From contig JXTC01000672.1 of NCBI GenBank assembly GCA_002914845.1, positions 57,375 through 121,374 of the forward strand: a stretch of DNA of 64,000 bases. Reading direction: 5' to 3'. Made by a program: the position numbers and the translations under genes. The stretch's first letter is position 1. Each line of letters starts with the position of its first letter. The notes below the pieces were generated by a model. That model worked only from the letters and a program-made list of their open reading frames with translations. It had not been told where the DNA came from and made no database searches. Origin of the DNA: Trema orientale (taxonomy: Eukaryota; Streptophyta; Magnoliopsida; Rosales; Cannabaceae). Positions 1-11,210 of this stretch are shown one piece after another.

Positions 1-780
1 CTACCTATCCATTTTCCATAAATCCACCACTTTTCATCTTCTTTTAAACCATATTTTCATCCCACAAAGTTTCAAGAACAATGAATGAATATAACAAAAA
101 TAATTTCACAAATGCCATTTTTTGTCACGAAAATGACATAAAAAGTTTTAAATGCTCACCGAAGCTCCTTGGCCGGAAATTGGTGACGGTGAAGGGTTAG
201 GCCTTGCTCGAAGGAGGTTGGGCTTCAAGTTGGTGGTAGTGGGTGGTGGCTAAGGGTAGCGAATGATGGAAATCACCGTGTTTTGGCCGCAGTTGGGGCG
301 CGATTTCGCGGCCTCCTTTTTCACGCGTGGCTGTGCAATGGTGGCCGGCGATAGGCGGTGTTAGCTCACCGGTCAGCTGGGAAGAGGTTCTAGCCAGAGT
401 CACGGCCTGAGTCGGCACCAGTGGCCAAAATCTGGGCTATGCAAGGGAGGGGCGCTAGAAAAAAGAAGAAGAAGAATAAGAGAGAGGGAGAGAGAGAGAT
501 TAGGGGAAATTTTAGGGATTTGGGAGATTTGGGGGGTTTTGTGACATGTGTCACTTAATGGATTGAGCAAAATGACTCTTTAAAATCTTATTATGGCCCA
601 AGTTTTAAATTTTCTCTTCAATTTAGTCCTTAAAAAATTCGAAATTGACCGAACTTTAAGAAATTCTCCCACTTTGATCCTTATCTGAAATTATTTCAAT
701 TTCAACCCCTTTTATTTATTTTAAATTCCCAATTTTATGAAAAGACCAAACTACCCTTAGTAAAAATCAAGGGTTTTACA
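1..780 (+). repeat. Partial LTR-like repeat running in from the left
   Basis: The stretch shifts from a GC-richer block (about 170-460) to the long pyrimidine/AT tail typical of plant Gypsy LTRs, and ends in a TTTTACA-type LTR edge near 780. No coding sequence was recognised. A small minus-strand reading frame at 197-418 has no family features and is probably chance. No second LTR, primer site or target duplication can be checked because the start lies outside the window. The family assignment is a guess from overall look. Confidence 0.35.
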
Positions 781-2110
781 ATAAATTTATTAATATTTCT
801 CTTTTTCACTTTTAATCTCTCTAAATTTTCATCTCCCCTATATCTTCTATCACAAACTTGATTACTTCTAAAAATTTATTAGTACAACTAGCAATTGTTG
901 TATTATATTGGGTCATTTATAAAATTGAAAAACATAAGTTTGTATTGAATATTGTGAACTTTGGATCTGTGCAATTGTGTGTGTGTATATATATATTGGT
1001 AGATTTCCTAAATGTTATTATATTTTTCTTGAATTTTGTCATTTATATATTTGGTTATGGTGTTTTATTTGAAACAAATATAGTATAAAATGTAATGGGT
1101 AACATGTTTGCTTTATTATATCATTTCTTTTCTTCACTTGGTGTGTAAATTTATATAATAAGTGGTTAATTTATTTCAAATTCGGTAAATATTTTAATAA
1201 AAAATTATAATCAATATTCTGCATAACAAAAAATTATGATAATATAACATCAAATAATGTGTACATTAATTTTGCATATCATATTATAAATGCAAGGTTA
1301 TGAAAAGCTAAGTTAGATTATGATCTTGATATTTGATATTAAATTTGGAAAGTATGTAAGCAAACAAATCTTTATTAAACTATTATTTAAGCTAACTTAA
1401 AATTTTGATTTTTATTCATGCCCAATTTCTGACTTCGCCACTGGGTTTTTCTTCTGGCTAAATCCATATCTATGGAGTTTTCTTTGTATTGTTCTTTTCT
1501 GAATAAGAATCTATTAAATTGAGTCATCACGTATATATTAGGCGCGCGCAGGTTTTTTTTTCCCTGTGTAAGATACATATAGCTTGATCATTGTTATTGA
1601 ATTGCATGAAATTATTTTACATATATCTTGATCATTGTTATTGAATTGCATGAAATTATTTTATATACTTAAAATAAAAATTAACTCAAAATGTACATAA
1701 GTTAGGAATAATTAAGTCACGTTTTTTGCCACGACCGGCCCAACCGGTACTGTAATAAGTTTGAAAATTAGGTTAGCTAAAAGATAATAATGCGTATACC
1801 AACCAATATTGAAGAAAGCAAAAGAGGATTGATGTAATCTTGGTGAATCAAAAGGCACCCAATTTGAGTTCAAATGAGCAAAGATTAGGGTTTTATATGA
1901 TTTGACTTTTTCCAAATGCAATTTTTGCTTTTTACGTCAATGGGCCCCACGCTGACCTCTCATTCACCCCCTCTTCCCATTCCATTTCTCCCTCAAATTT
2001 AGATCTGTCTCTCTCACTATAAACATATTTAGAGGCGACAGACGCGCCTTAGGCCCACAGCCACCAATTCATTGTTTGTATTTTGATTTTTATTTATTAG
2101 ATTAAGATAA
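781..2110. other. AT-rich intergenic stretch, no gene seen
   Basis: No convincing gene on either strand. It contains a 44-bp tandem duplication (1575-1662) and a promoter-like patch near 1930-2060 (pyrimidine-rich, with a TATAAA-like site around 2015) that leads into no recognisable gene. Confidence 0.5.
1575..1662. repeat. Two-copy 44-bp tandem duplication
   Basis: Units 1575-1618 and 1619-1662 match at nearly every position; both carry a cttgatcattgttattg core followed by an aattgcatgaaatta stretch. The near identity points to a recent local duplication. Confidence 0.9.
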
Positions 2111-2128
2111 TAAAATTCTTTGTAACTT

Positions 2129-2264
2129 TTTTTAAAAAAAAAAAAGAGTGGGCTTAACTAATGACCACCACTTACTACAAATTTAAAGAAAAATAACACA
2201 CACTCTATCAAGGTTTGAACTCTTGACCCTTCAGATTCACACACACATCCTTCAAGCCTTGGAC
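2129..2264 (-). mobile_element. SINE, tRNA-related, flanked by an 18-bp target duplication
   Basis: The 18-mer taaaattctttgtaactt occurs at 2111-2128 and again at 2265-2282, exactly flanking 136 bp. Read on the minus strand, the insert carries a gagttcaaacc pol III B-box-like motif in its first half and ends in a T-rich/A-rich tract. Long perfect target duplications, small size, an internal pol III box and a homopolymer tail are hallmarks of LINE-mobilised SINEs. A T-run ending recalls the plant Au-SINE group, but the subfamily is not certain. Confidence 0.82.
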
Positions 2265-2282
2265 TAAAATTCTTTGTAACTT

Positions 2283-3605
2283 GTGGAATTGTTCTCTCAA
2301 AGTCTTTTTTCTTTAAATATAAAATAAAAATATAAATATAAATATAAATATAAAAGCTTTTGCTTTGCTTTATTTTTTTTCTTTTTTCTTTGGCATGATT
2401 TTTGATCATATTCACGTGGCTTATTATTTATACTAAACTCGTGATAAACCTTTTGCGCGAAAGAAAAAAAAAGGTTCTTTATTTATTTTTAATGCTAGTA
2501 ATTCAAGTTTAAATAATTTTAAATATTGTTGACCAACTACTTTTCACATCTATGTACATGACATTGGGTATTTGAAACATAATGAATACCAACAAATTTA
2601 TGTATGCCAAATCTTCAAATATACTCCATAAATGCTGATGAGTACGAATATAGGCTTAATTCTGACAAACTTTAATTTCCTATTAGTGTTACTGAAGAAT
2701 AAATAAAGATTTTGCTTTGAGGTCGTCATTGATTGTGGACATAATAAACTAGCGAACGTAATTTTCTATATAATATAAAATTTAATGAAATTTGAAGTTT
2801 TAATATACAATTCAGTGATATAACTTTTATTATAATTTGTTGCAACTAATAATTTAATAACACCAAAATTAAGAAAAAGAATTGAAATTGATGAAGAATT
2901 CATCAATCAATAATAATTTACAAGAAAATCCGGATTTATAAATAATATAACATCAATTAGAGTTAGAAATATTTCAACTTCACTTAATTAATTAGGGAGT
3001 GCCGGAGTGATAGTAGCTAGCCTTTAGTGTTGTAATAACCCGGGATAATATTAAAACAATAGATCATTTGACTCTTTTCGTTTTATTTAGCTGCCGAACT
3101 TGATCGTTTAGCCACAAATAGAAACTGGAATTAATCAAAAATGTAAAGTAAACAAAAGAAACAAGCAAACTAGTTAACTTTTAATTTATACTTGAAGAAA
3201 CAATTAACAGGAAATTAATACAATCAAGAAACAACCAACTTTCTCCCACTCCNCATGATTTATTGGAAAATGCAAAACCCCCCCCTGAAAAAAAAAAATA
3301 AAAAAAAATACACCTATAAAATGAACTAAATGAAATAACAGTTGAAAACTGACTAAACAAAAATGTTGTAACAAAAATAAACATGAGGCAACATTATTAG
3401 ATAAAACCTATATAGCTAGTTTGGTGTTTCAGGTTATCTAAAAGGGACAAGACATATAATATATTAATAATATATATTGTATGTACATTGGTCAAGAATT
3501 CTCTCCCTAACCTAATCAGACGAGTCAGTATACTTTTCTAAATGTTCTAAAGTCTTCTCTTGTCTACCTAACTTTCTATCTCATAATGTCCCTTCTCATC
3601 ATTTC
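2283..3605. other. Downstream flank of the VQ gene, AT-rich
   Basis: No coding sequence was recognised. The right part (about 3400-3605) is the probable 3' untranslated region of the minus-strand VQ gene. There is one unresolved base (N) at 3253 next to C- and A-homopolymers. Confidence 0.5.
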
Positions 3606-4367
3606 TCAAAACATGAAATTGTTACTCCGGTTCTCATTGGCCGGATTCGAAGAAGGCCTCACCGCCACTGCCGCCGCCGCCGCCGCCGCTACTTGTGAAT
3701 CCGAAACACCTGTGTTGACACCCATCAGAAACCCCTCCGTACTCACCCCTTGCAAATTGCCCATCCCCGGCCTGCCGGAGCTCAGTCTCTGAACAAAGCT
3801 ATCGCCACCGCCAACGCCACCGCCGCCAGTGCTAAGCGAAAAGCCATACTGCTGATTCTGCTGCTGATGGTAAAGATTATGAGGCTGCTGCTGCTGCTGT
3901 TGATAATGATAACCCGCCAAAGCCGGCACCATGCCTGCACTAGGGTTTGCAAAGCTTTGGCGGGTTCCGAGCCCGAAAGAGAAGCCCGGCCCGGTCCCAG
4001 AGGCGGCGAAGGGGGCGCTAGGGCCTCCGGTGAATTGCTGAACCATGGCTCGGAAGTTCGTGGTGTCGGTGTTGAGAAGCGTCGTTGGGGTTCGCCGTGA
4101 AGCCCTAGAGCGACGTCTTATCGGCTTCGAAACTCGGCCACCCTCCGGGCTCAGGCGGTTGCTCCCCGCGGTCGCCGCCGTGGGGCTGGAGCTACCGGAG
4201 CCAAGTGGGGTTGCAGCGGCGGCGGTAGTGACGACCGTGGCGTCGGAGACTCGATCGGCGAATAGGGTAGGGTGAGTGGTGGTGGTTGCTCCTTGATGAC
4301 TACCGCCGGAGAAGTTTTGGTTGTAGAATTGCATCCATTCAGTTGGGTTAGACATGGTTTCGCTCAT
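3606..4367 (-). CDS. JAV1: VQ-motif protein, JAV1/VQ22 type
   Basis: Single-exon gene of 253 residues. VQ proteins are plant transcriptional cofactors that bind WRKY factors; JAV1/VQ22 represses jasmonate defence with JAZ8 and WRKY51 and is degraded after wounding (known from Arabidopsis). The diagnostic FxxxVQxxTG motif (FRAMVQQFTG) lies at residues 105-114. Just before it are a basic RRRSRASRR patch and the TPTTLLNTDT block shared with JAV1. The N-terminal SNPTEWMQFY matches the JAV1 start. The C-terminal half is low complexity, with runs of Gln, Gly and Ala; the poly-Ala run is a GCC-repeat tract near 3669-3690. The ATG at 4367 was chosen; an in-frame ATG at 4355 would start closer to the Arabidopsis protein. 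Probably nuclear. It could instead be the VQ27-like copy, since the two are sister genes. Confidence 0.92.
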   Translation of the reverse strand: MSETMSNPTEWMQFYNQNFSGGSHQGATTTTHPTLFADRVSDATVVTTAAAATPLGSGSSSPTAATAGSNRLSPEGGRVSKPIRRRSRASRRTPTTLLNTDTTNFRAMVQQFTGGPSAPFAASGTGPGFSFGLGTRQSFANPSAGMVPALAGYHYQQQQQQPHNLYHQQQNQQYGFSLSTGGGGVGGGDSFVQRLSSGRPGMGNLQGVSTEGFLMGVNTGVSDSQVAAAAAAAVAVRPSSNPANENRSNNFMF

Positions 4368-4488
4368 GGCCACTTCTATATATATATGTGTATATTATGT
4401 ATATATATATATAGTAGACTGAGAGGGTTATCTCTGAAAATTTCCTCTCTTTTGTAAGAGGGAAGGGGAAATTGAGCTTGGAGAGTTG

Positions 4489-4497
4489 TTGTATTTA
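4489..4497 (-). promoter_or_regulatory. Candidate TATA box of the VQ gene
   Basis: On the minus strand a CATAAATAC sequence lies about 120 bases upstream of the ATG, followed by a CA/CT-rich leader. A (TA)-rich microsatellite at about 4376-4413 lies between it and the start and is an alternative. Confidence 0.45.
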
Positions 4498-4591
4498 TGG
4501 AGGTTTGCTGGGTCAAACCAAAGACTTTTGGAGTCGATCCTGACCCTTAATTTGCTTAAAAATGAAGATTCCAAACATGTCACATGCGTGA

Positions 4592-4597
4592 CACGTG
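4592..4597. promoter_or_regulatory. G-box CACGTG upstream of the VQ gene
   Basis: A palindromic CACGTG core sits about 225 bases upstream of the VQ start. TTGACC W-box cores also occur nearby (minus strand near 4511, plus strand near 4619). G-boxes bind bHLH/bZIP factors such as MYC2, and W-boxes bind WRKYs, which fits a jasmonate/WRKY-linked gene. Short motifs like these also occur by chance. Confidence 0.4.
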
Positions 4598-4619
4598 AGG
4601 ACCTGGCCGAAATACACAT

Positions 4620-6500
4620 TGACCTTTTTTCTTGAAAGATAAAAATAAAAATTAGCTAGGGAGGCTTGAAATTTCGAACTTGAGAATTCTGCAATAGAGC
4701 ATAAAATTTTTTTCAAGTGTAATCATCACATTCTTATCAAACTTCGTCAAAATTTACATACTGATATAATTCTCATCTTATTTTAGTATAAATTAACGTT
4801 TAAATGTATGCAAAGAAGTCCTAATAATAATGCTAATATTATGGATCAGTTTTTTTTACACCAAATATGCAAACACTTTTTTTTTTCTTTTTTTAATATA
4901 GAGTCGTACATAAGAATACTTTACTAATATATATATATATATGGATTATTATTACATAAGAGCAATAAATTAACAAAGGACTGTGATAAGTCCAGTGGAA
5001 GCCTTTTGAAGAAAATAACATAAATTATGTAAGAGAGGAACCACTGTATTATTGGAACAACTGCGAACAAAGTGACAATAAACACTCCTTACACGTTTAC
5101 CAGAAAAAAGAAAAAAAAAATCCCTTACATAAGTGGATTAAAGAACGTATATTTTATGCACAAGCTAAGTACGTAGTAACTTATCCTTCATATTTATATA
5201 ATCAATCTACATGTAATTTAATTAAAAATTTGGCGCTAATATTTGAGAGTAAAATTAAGGAGACAAAAAAATTTATATAAATAATGTGTGTGTAAATTTT
5301 TGATGTCCTAATATAACTCATCATTAAACTTCTATTTTAAAATAGGAACAAGAAGAGTTTCTGGAAGTCTTTTTAATGGGCACATTGGGGAATTTAAGAG
5401 GGGATCGCGTGGTTCCAGGAAGAAACTCCTATTAGCTTCTCTCATCCTCATCAGCTCTATCATGACAACGTCATCGTCAAAGTGGCCACGTCAGCAGGGC
5501 AGGGGTGGGGCCGTGGGGGACTGGTGTGGTGGTGGTGGTGGTGGGTTGGTGACTTGCGTTGCGTGACTCGGAATCTTCTCTGCCTTCTTGGGACGGTTTT
5601 TGGGCCACAGGAAACAACCTCGCACCTTCCTTAACTGCTAGATCCACCTCGGCCCACCCAAGCCCCTTTCACGCTTTTAGTCACCCTTTTCTTTTACTTT
5701 TTAATTTTAAACACAATATATATTTATATATCTCTACTATAAACTTTTATGATTATTTAATTTGGGTGTTCATTTTCTACACAGTTGGTAATCTATATAA
5801 ACTTTTTTTCTGATTTTTTTTTTTTACATTTATATATAGTTATTTACCAGTTAGTGATTGATTTACTAATTAGTATAAGAGACATAAATGTATTATAATG
5901 TAAACAAACCCTATATTGTATAACTTTCAAAATTAAAGTATAATCTCATCTTTAGAGCTATGTACTACAGTACTAGTCAAAGTTATTCTCTCTCATTTGT
6001 TTTTTTTTCCCCTTCTCCAAAATCTTGTCTTTTTAATTTTTATTATGAAATTTATATATAAATTAGTCTAATTAAGATTTCAACTTTTCATCTTTCACAC
6101 ACTTCTAAAATCGTAGACCAATTGAGTTAGCTTCAATTTGCACTCAAAAACCTTATATATGAGCAAAAACTTATTAAATATTTGTCAAGTATTCATTGTT
6201 AGGGGATCCGTAAATCTTGTTCCGTGGAAATATGTTAAATTGTACTTTGTTATTTATTAGCTCAAAAGTTAATTTATGGTTCAAATTAATAAAGAGGTGA
6301 AAATTAAGCATAGAAAATTAACATACCCGTTGATACTACGTACCTCATTAATCGAGAAAAGGATGACTGAGAATTGAGATTAATATGTAAACAATATATT
6401 ACAACTTATTAGTTACTATAGTCTAGCAATTGTACTATATTTTTTGAAGTTAGGAAAGTTTGGCAAGGGCAATCATGTGGTACATGCATATGCATTAAAA
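4620..6500. other. Upstream intergenic region of the VQ gene
   Basis: AT-rich, with one GC-richer block at about 5380-5660 that includes a ggccacgtcagc ACGT element near 5490 and a GGT-repeat run. A reading frame at 5559-5813 has no family features. Possible distal promoter of the VQ gene; no other gene seen. Confidence 0.45.
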
Positions 6501-7983
6501 ATAGAGTAAATATCACTTAGAGTCTCCTTCCTTTCACGAAAGTGTCACTTAGATTCTTATTTTTTTTTTCCTAGCACTTAAATCCTCATACTCTATATTT
6601 TATATCAGTCAAGTCCCCAATAGCAGGTGCCATTTCTTTTTGCTGTTAAAACAAAATGTGCAAAGCACATGACAAAAACTAGAGGGATATCAGTTGGAAA
6701 TCTAAAAAGTGGGGTTGTCTTTCTTAACCTCCCTTGAACAAATTGGGGCAAACTGGTTTTTCGCTTCTATGATTGAGCTTCACAAAAAAGTTCAATTTTG
6801 ATGTGGAAAATCAAGAAACCAATACTTTGTGGGAATACCAAATGCATCTTCAAATTGAACTGAATAGAGAGATATTACTTTCTAGTAAGAAACTCATGTT
6901 TTCGCTCATGACAAGGGAAAAGAAAAAAGTTAATATAGCATTAGAACCAAGCATCTGAGATTGCTAAAGTTAAGAAAGCTAAATTGAACCATTTTAAACA
7001 TTGCACATTTAAAAAAGGAAGCATAAAATGTATCTCCAAGCTTTTCTTTACTCTTGATCTGGAGGCCGAGTCCAGTCAGAAGTTTTCACCTTCAATATTA
7101 TGCTCATTTCCTTCAGTTTTCTTTTCTTCCTCTTGTTTAAGCCTCTATTTTTTTCTTTTTTCTTTTTCTATCATTTTAGCATCTAAACTTCCGTATTACC
7201 ATTCATATATTCAAATCTTTTTCTTTCTTATAAATATATATAGCAGCATAGGGTTCCAAATTTTCTCCAAAAGGGAAGAAAAAAAACTAAAAGTTAAAAG
7301 GAAAAGTTCTACAAAGAAGAAATATAGAGAAGATTTATGGGTATCATTATTCGTTAATTAGACTATTTTTTTATCTTCCAAAAAAAAAAAAAACATCGCC
7401 ATGTTAATTTCTCATCTCTGATATCTTCTTCTTCCATTTTTTTTTTTTCATAATCATGACACTTTTGAGCTATAGAATATTGCTTGGTAAATAGAAAATT
7501 CTAGGAAAATAAAAGTTTTTCTGGTTCCACGGATATTAGCAGACAAAACATGGAAATTTTTTTATCAATTAATAAATAGTCGATTATGAAAGGTTTGATT
7601 TCACACTTCCTGAGGGTAAGTCGAAAAAAGAAAAAAAAAAATGAAAATAGAGCATAGAAAAGTATTGAACTTTCAAATTTGCTATGGGTTGATTTCTGGA
7701 GTTGAACCATTTCGTAAAGCTTCAATCTTTGTTGAGAAAAACCAGTAGCCCCTACTAATTGAAGGGAACAACGAATAAAAAGACCGTATAACTGATACCA
7801 CTCAAGTTTTTGTCATATGCTTTGTACATGTTGTTTTAACCGCTGAAAGAAACGACATCTGCTACTGGGGACTTGATTGATACAAAATCTAAAGTACGAG
7901 GATTTAAGTACTAGGAAAATTAGAATGAGGGTGTAAGTGATACATTCGTGAAAGAATGGGACTCCAGATTATATTTACCATTA
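6501..7983. mobile_element. Foldback DNA element, about 1.5 kb, long terminal inverted repeats
   Basis: The left arm (6501 to about 6780) and the reverse complement of the right arm (about 7700-7983) align over 200-300 bases. Shared blocks include ctttcacgaa, cttaaatcctc, tcaagtcccca and actggttttt. No transposase was recognised in the middle; the reading frames at 6773-6958 and 6984-7361 are AT-rich with no domain. It is probably a non-autonomous Mutator-like or foldback transposon. No clear target duplication was found. Confidence 0.75.
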
Positions 7984-8955
7984 TAGGATATAAATTATTA
8001 TTTTTTATATATGATGTATTCATATAATATTCTTTCCTCGATAATCAAGGAAGAATTAGGCACCTTGCTGACTACTGACTAGTGGGGTTGAGAAGGAGAA
8101 CTCCAACTACAAATAAACCTCCAAAGCCCGAATAGAAATTAAATTGACAAGTCAATTGTCTTGTTCTTCTCTTAACTTTAGCTAGCTTTTAAGTTTTATA
8201 TTCTTTTTTTGTCTAAACACAGATAAAATTTTTGGGGGAAAAAGAAAAAAGATTTTTTTTAAAAAAAAAATACTTAATAACAGGAAACTATATAAAGGAT
8301 ACCTTTTCTTCTTACAAAAGTCTGGGTTTAGACGATGGACCTTCTTTTGAAAAGAATATTTTTCGATAAATTTTAGTTGGTAATTCTTTCTACAATTTAA
8401 GTCTTATATGTATACACATATATGGAAGGAAATATATGGAACTATTTTGTGTGTTACTGTGATGGTGGGCTTAATTATTAACTTGTTTCGCCGACTTAAC
8501 TTTCAGACTTTTAAGTCTTTTGGTTATAATATTCTAAATTCCAGAAGACTAAGACCCCAGTTTCAAATGTTTGCTATAATTAAGATGGTTTATTGGTTTA
8601 TATATACAATGCCTCACATCATGGGACAAAAATCTTTCAAACCAAAAGATATAAACTAGGGAATGGTCCCCTCAGAAAAATTTTAAAAAAAAAATTTGGT
8701 CAAACCATAATCATTCTTGATTATTTTCCATATCTTTTATACCTTAAACAGTTTAAAGGGTTAGGTCCACTACTATATATATATATATATACACACACAC
8801 CATTTCCCGATCACATTGTTTTTATTTCAGAAAAAAAAAATGCGGTTATATACTTTAAAAATTCAGCATCTATTTGATTATGCGGACTACATAGGTCAAT
8901 ATTTAATTATAGAGGGATGATTCCCACTCCAGAAAAAAGTTATAAGGAGAATTCC
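7984..8955. other. AT-rich spacer, no gene seen
   Basis: Contains homopolymer runs and a (TA)n/(CA)n microsatellite near 8775-8800. Two overlapping small reading frames (8408-8659, 8593-8877) show no recognisable protein. Confidence 0.5.
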
Positions 8956-8956
8956 G

Positions 8957-9600
8957 TAATATTTTTTTTTGAAGAAAAATAATTTTATTAATAAAAGGAT
9001 AGTAAAATACTCATAAAGAGATTTTCAATTACAAAGCAGATAAATATAAAAAACTGATAAAAATCCTTAGAGGAAAATTACAAACTGGGATCTTGGCGAA
9101 ATCGACCCATGAGGAGGGGATTTATACAGATCACTATTAGTGTGCACTTTGATAGAGCTTTACGCCTTATCGGTTGGCTCGTTGTGACCCTCTCTTTAGC
9201 ATTTATTGTTGGCATCTCTTGCTTCTTATTAAAGAACCATAGGAGGGCAAATACTACTTTACATACAATCTAGATCTGAATAAGAAACTACCATAGATCT
9301 AGATCCAAGTGGAGCAAAATAATAAAAATATAAATAAATACTACAAACCACCACAAGTCTAGATCGAGGAGTATCAAAACCACTCTCAATCTAGAACTAT
9401 GAAGAAAACTATCTCCCCATATAGGGGGATTATTTAACAATACTACTAAAAACATGAAAGAAAACTGTAAAAAAATCATACCGGAGATAGAGAAGACCCT
9501 CCCCCCCTGACAGGGGAGGCATATGTTAATGGAAGAGAGTAGAAAAATTCTGTTGGGAAAGAGAAAGCCCTATATTTCCCTAATACTTTTGTAAAACAAA
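8957..9600 (-). mobile_element. Possible 5'-truncated LINE tail
   Basis: Read on the minus strand, this ends in an ATTAATAAAATTAT... stretch followed by an A-run (the T-run at about 8958-8970 on the plus strand), like the 3' end of a plant LINE or other polyadenylated retrocopy. Upstream it has a GC-richer untranslated-looking body and a small hairpin (ccctcccc...ggggagg) near 9500. No reverse transcriptase is present, so the assignment rests on the tail only. Confidence 0.35.
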
Positions 9601-9807
9601 ACAAAAACTTAATATATAATAAAAAACCCTTTATAGTTGGTTGTAATTTTTGGCCTCATGACTATTTATGAATGTTGGATAAAAACTAACTCATGCTTTT
9701 TTATTCTCTATTATTACCTTTAATGGGGAGATTAACTGTGAGTGACCAGTCCCCAAAATTCACTATGAGGGATTGTATCCTTGCCCTACATATATATATA
9801 TATATAT

Positions 9808-10050
9808 ATATGAAAACTAATACAATAAGTATTTTTTTTAGTTCCCTATCGATATTAGAGAATCTGATTTTGACCATTAGATTTCAATCTGACGGTTATA
9901 AATATAAATATTATTATTTAATTTACATGGAACTCGTTCCAATATAATTAATTATAACCGTTAGAATAAAATCTAAAGGTTAAAATTGATTAATTTCCCT
10001 ATCAATAGAAAATAAAAATAAAAACTTCCTATTGTACACAAAAACTGAAG
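9808..10050. mobile_element. Palindromic MITE, about 240 bp
   Basis: The two halves are inverted copies: an accattagatttcaatctgacggtt block near 9885 is matched by an aaccgttagaataaaatct block near 9955, and the ends both carry ctatcgata/ctatcaata-type sequence. It lies next to a (TA)n tract. No coding capacity. It may be a distant relative of the TA-tract MITE family at 10158. Confidence 0.5.
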
Positions 10051-10157
10051 AGTAATATTTTACACGGTATGTACATACCAGACACTCCAAAGCTAAATTT
10101 ATTGAAAATTTTGGGAAACCAGAAGAGACGTTTTTATGAACATATATATATATATAT

Positions 10158-10405
10158 GGTTGCCAATCCAGTAAGTATTTTTTTTTACCTATGTGTAGGT
10201 ATTTTTTTTTTAGCCGTTGGATTATCATCTAATGGTGATCCAAATGATCCAACGACTATAATCAAGTGCATGAAAAGACGTGCATCATTATTGCTATTTC
10301 TCCCTCTTACTTTTTAATATAAAAAAATGTGTAAAAAAAAATTTCATTGGCCAAATTGATACCTATGCATAGGTAAAAAAAAAATACCTACTAGATTAGT
10401 GCCCT
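10158..10405. mobile_element. TA-tract MITE, copy 1
   Basis: A 248-bp palindromic element with inverted ends of the type ggttgccaatccagta / ctagattagtgccc, bounded on both sides by (TA)n. Inside is a second inverted pair, agccgttggat near 10211 and atccaacgact near 10247. Same family as 10981, 50458, 50721 and 58263. Confidence 0.82.
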
Positions 10406-10443
<38 letters not shown>

Positions 10444-10980
10444 AACTTATCATTAATGATGATAATACATACAGTTACATAAAAATAGTCATTTTTTTTT
10501 TTTTTGCTCGGAGATAAAAATAATCATTATTACGACAAGGTTGCATACGCTCTTAGGTTAGAAAAGAACTTGTAATAGTGATATAGTACCAAAACCAAAA
10601 GCTAATTAATATTATAAATTATATATATCTTGTTTTATGTACGTTATCGTTCATATTTTCCCCCTAAAGAAGAACATAGAATAAAAAATTAAGAAACAGC
10701 AACCCATAGTCATAGTGATCCAAAAGGAGACGTAAACAGTCAAAGAAGAAGATATATATCTAGACAAGAATAAAAATCATAGTTAACAATATTAATATCG
10801 AAATAATTAATAGCATCATTGATATATACTTTCTCGAAGGCATAATAGCTCAACTAATAACCCACGTGTCTTTTGACTGATTCCACATTTCTACTCTAGC
10901 ATACATTAATATAAACACGTATTCATATATATTTTTTTTTTCTACTAAGCGAACATACGTATCTATATATATATATTTAA
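10406..10980. other. AT-rich spacer
   Basis: Begins with a long (TA)n tract (10407-10440). No gene seen. Confidence 0.5.
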
Positions 10981-11210
10981 TGGGTTGTCAATCTGGTAGA
11001 TATTTTTTTTATCTATTTATAAGTATTTTTTCTTAGTTATTGGATCATTGATCTAATAACGGCTATTATAATTTAAATAGTTAAAAATAATAATAATAAA
11101 AATAAATATTTATTATTTAATGCATTTTTCTTTCTTTTTTATTATGAAAAGACGTACAAACATTACCTATAAATAGCTTTAAAAAAAAAATACTTACTGG
11201 ATGTGCTCAT
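10981..11210. mobile_element. TA-tract MITE, copy 2, degraded
   Basis: Starts ggttgtcaatctggtaga after a (TA)n tract and ends tacttactggatgtgctc. It keeps the A/T homopolymer blocks next to each end and the aaaagacgtac core of the family, but it is more diverged and has lost the full inner inverted pair. Probably the oldest copy in the window. Confidence 0.65.

Noticed and set aside
197-418. Minus-strand reading frame of 73 residues in the left repeat
   Set aside because: No domain, and it lies in LTR-like sequence; a GC-richer patch gives open frames by chance.
3586-4275. Several plus-strand reading frames over the VQ gene
   Set aside because: They are shadows of the minus-strand VQ gene, whose GC-rich low-complexity code keeps other frames open.
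6984-7361. 125-residue Phe/Ser-rich plus-strand frame
   Set aside because: It lies in the core of a foldback element, comes from T-rich sequence and has no family features.
10407-10440. (TA)n tracts as possible origins or regulatory sites
   Set aside because: They are simple microsatellites; their only notable trait is hosting MITEs.
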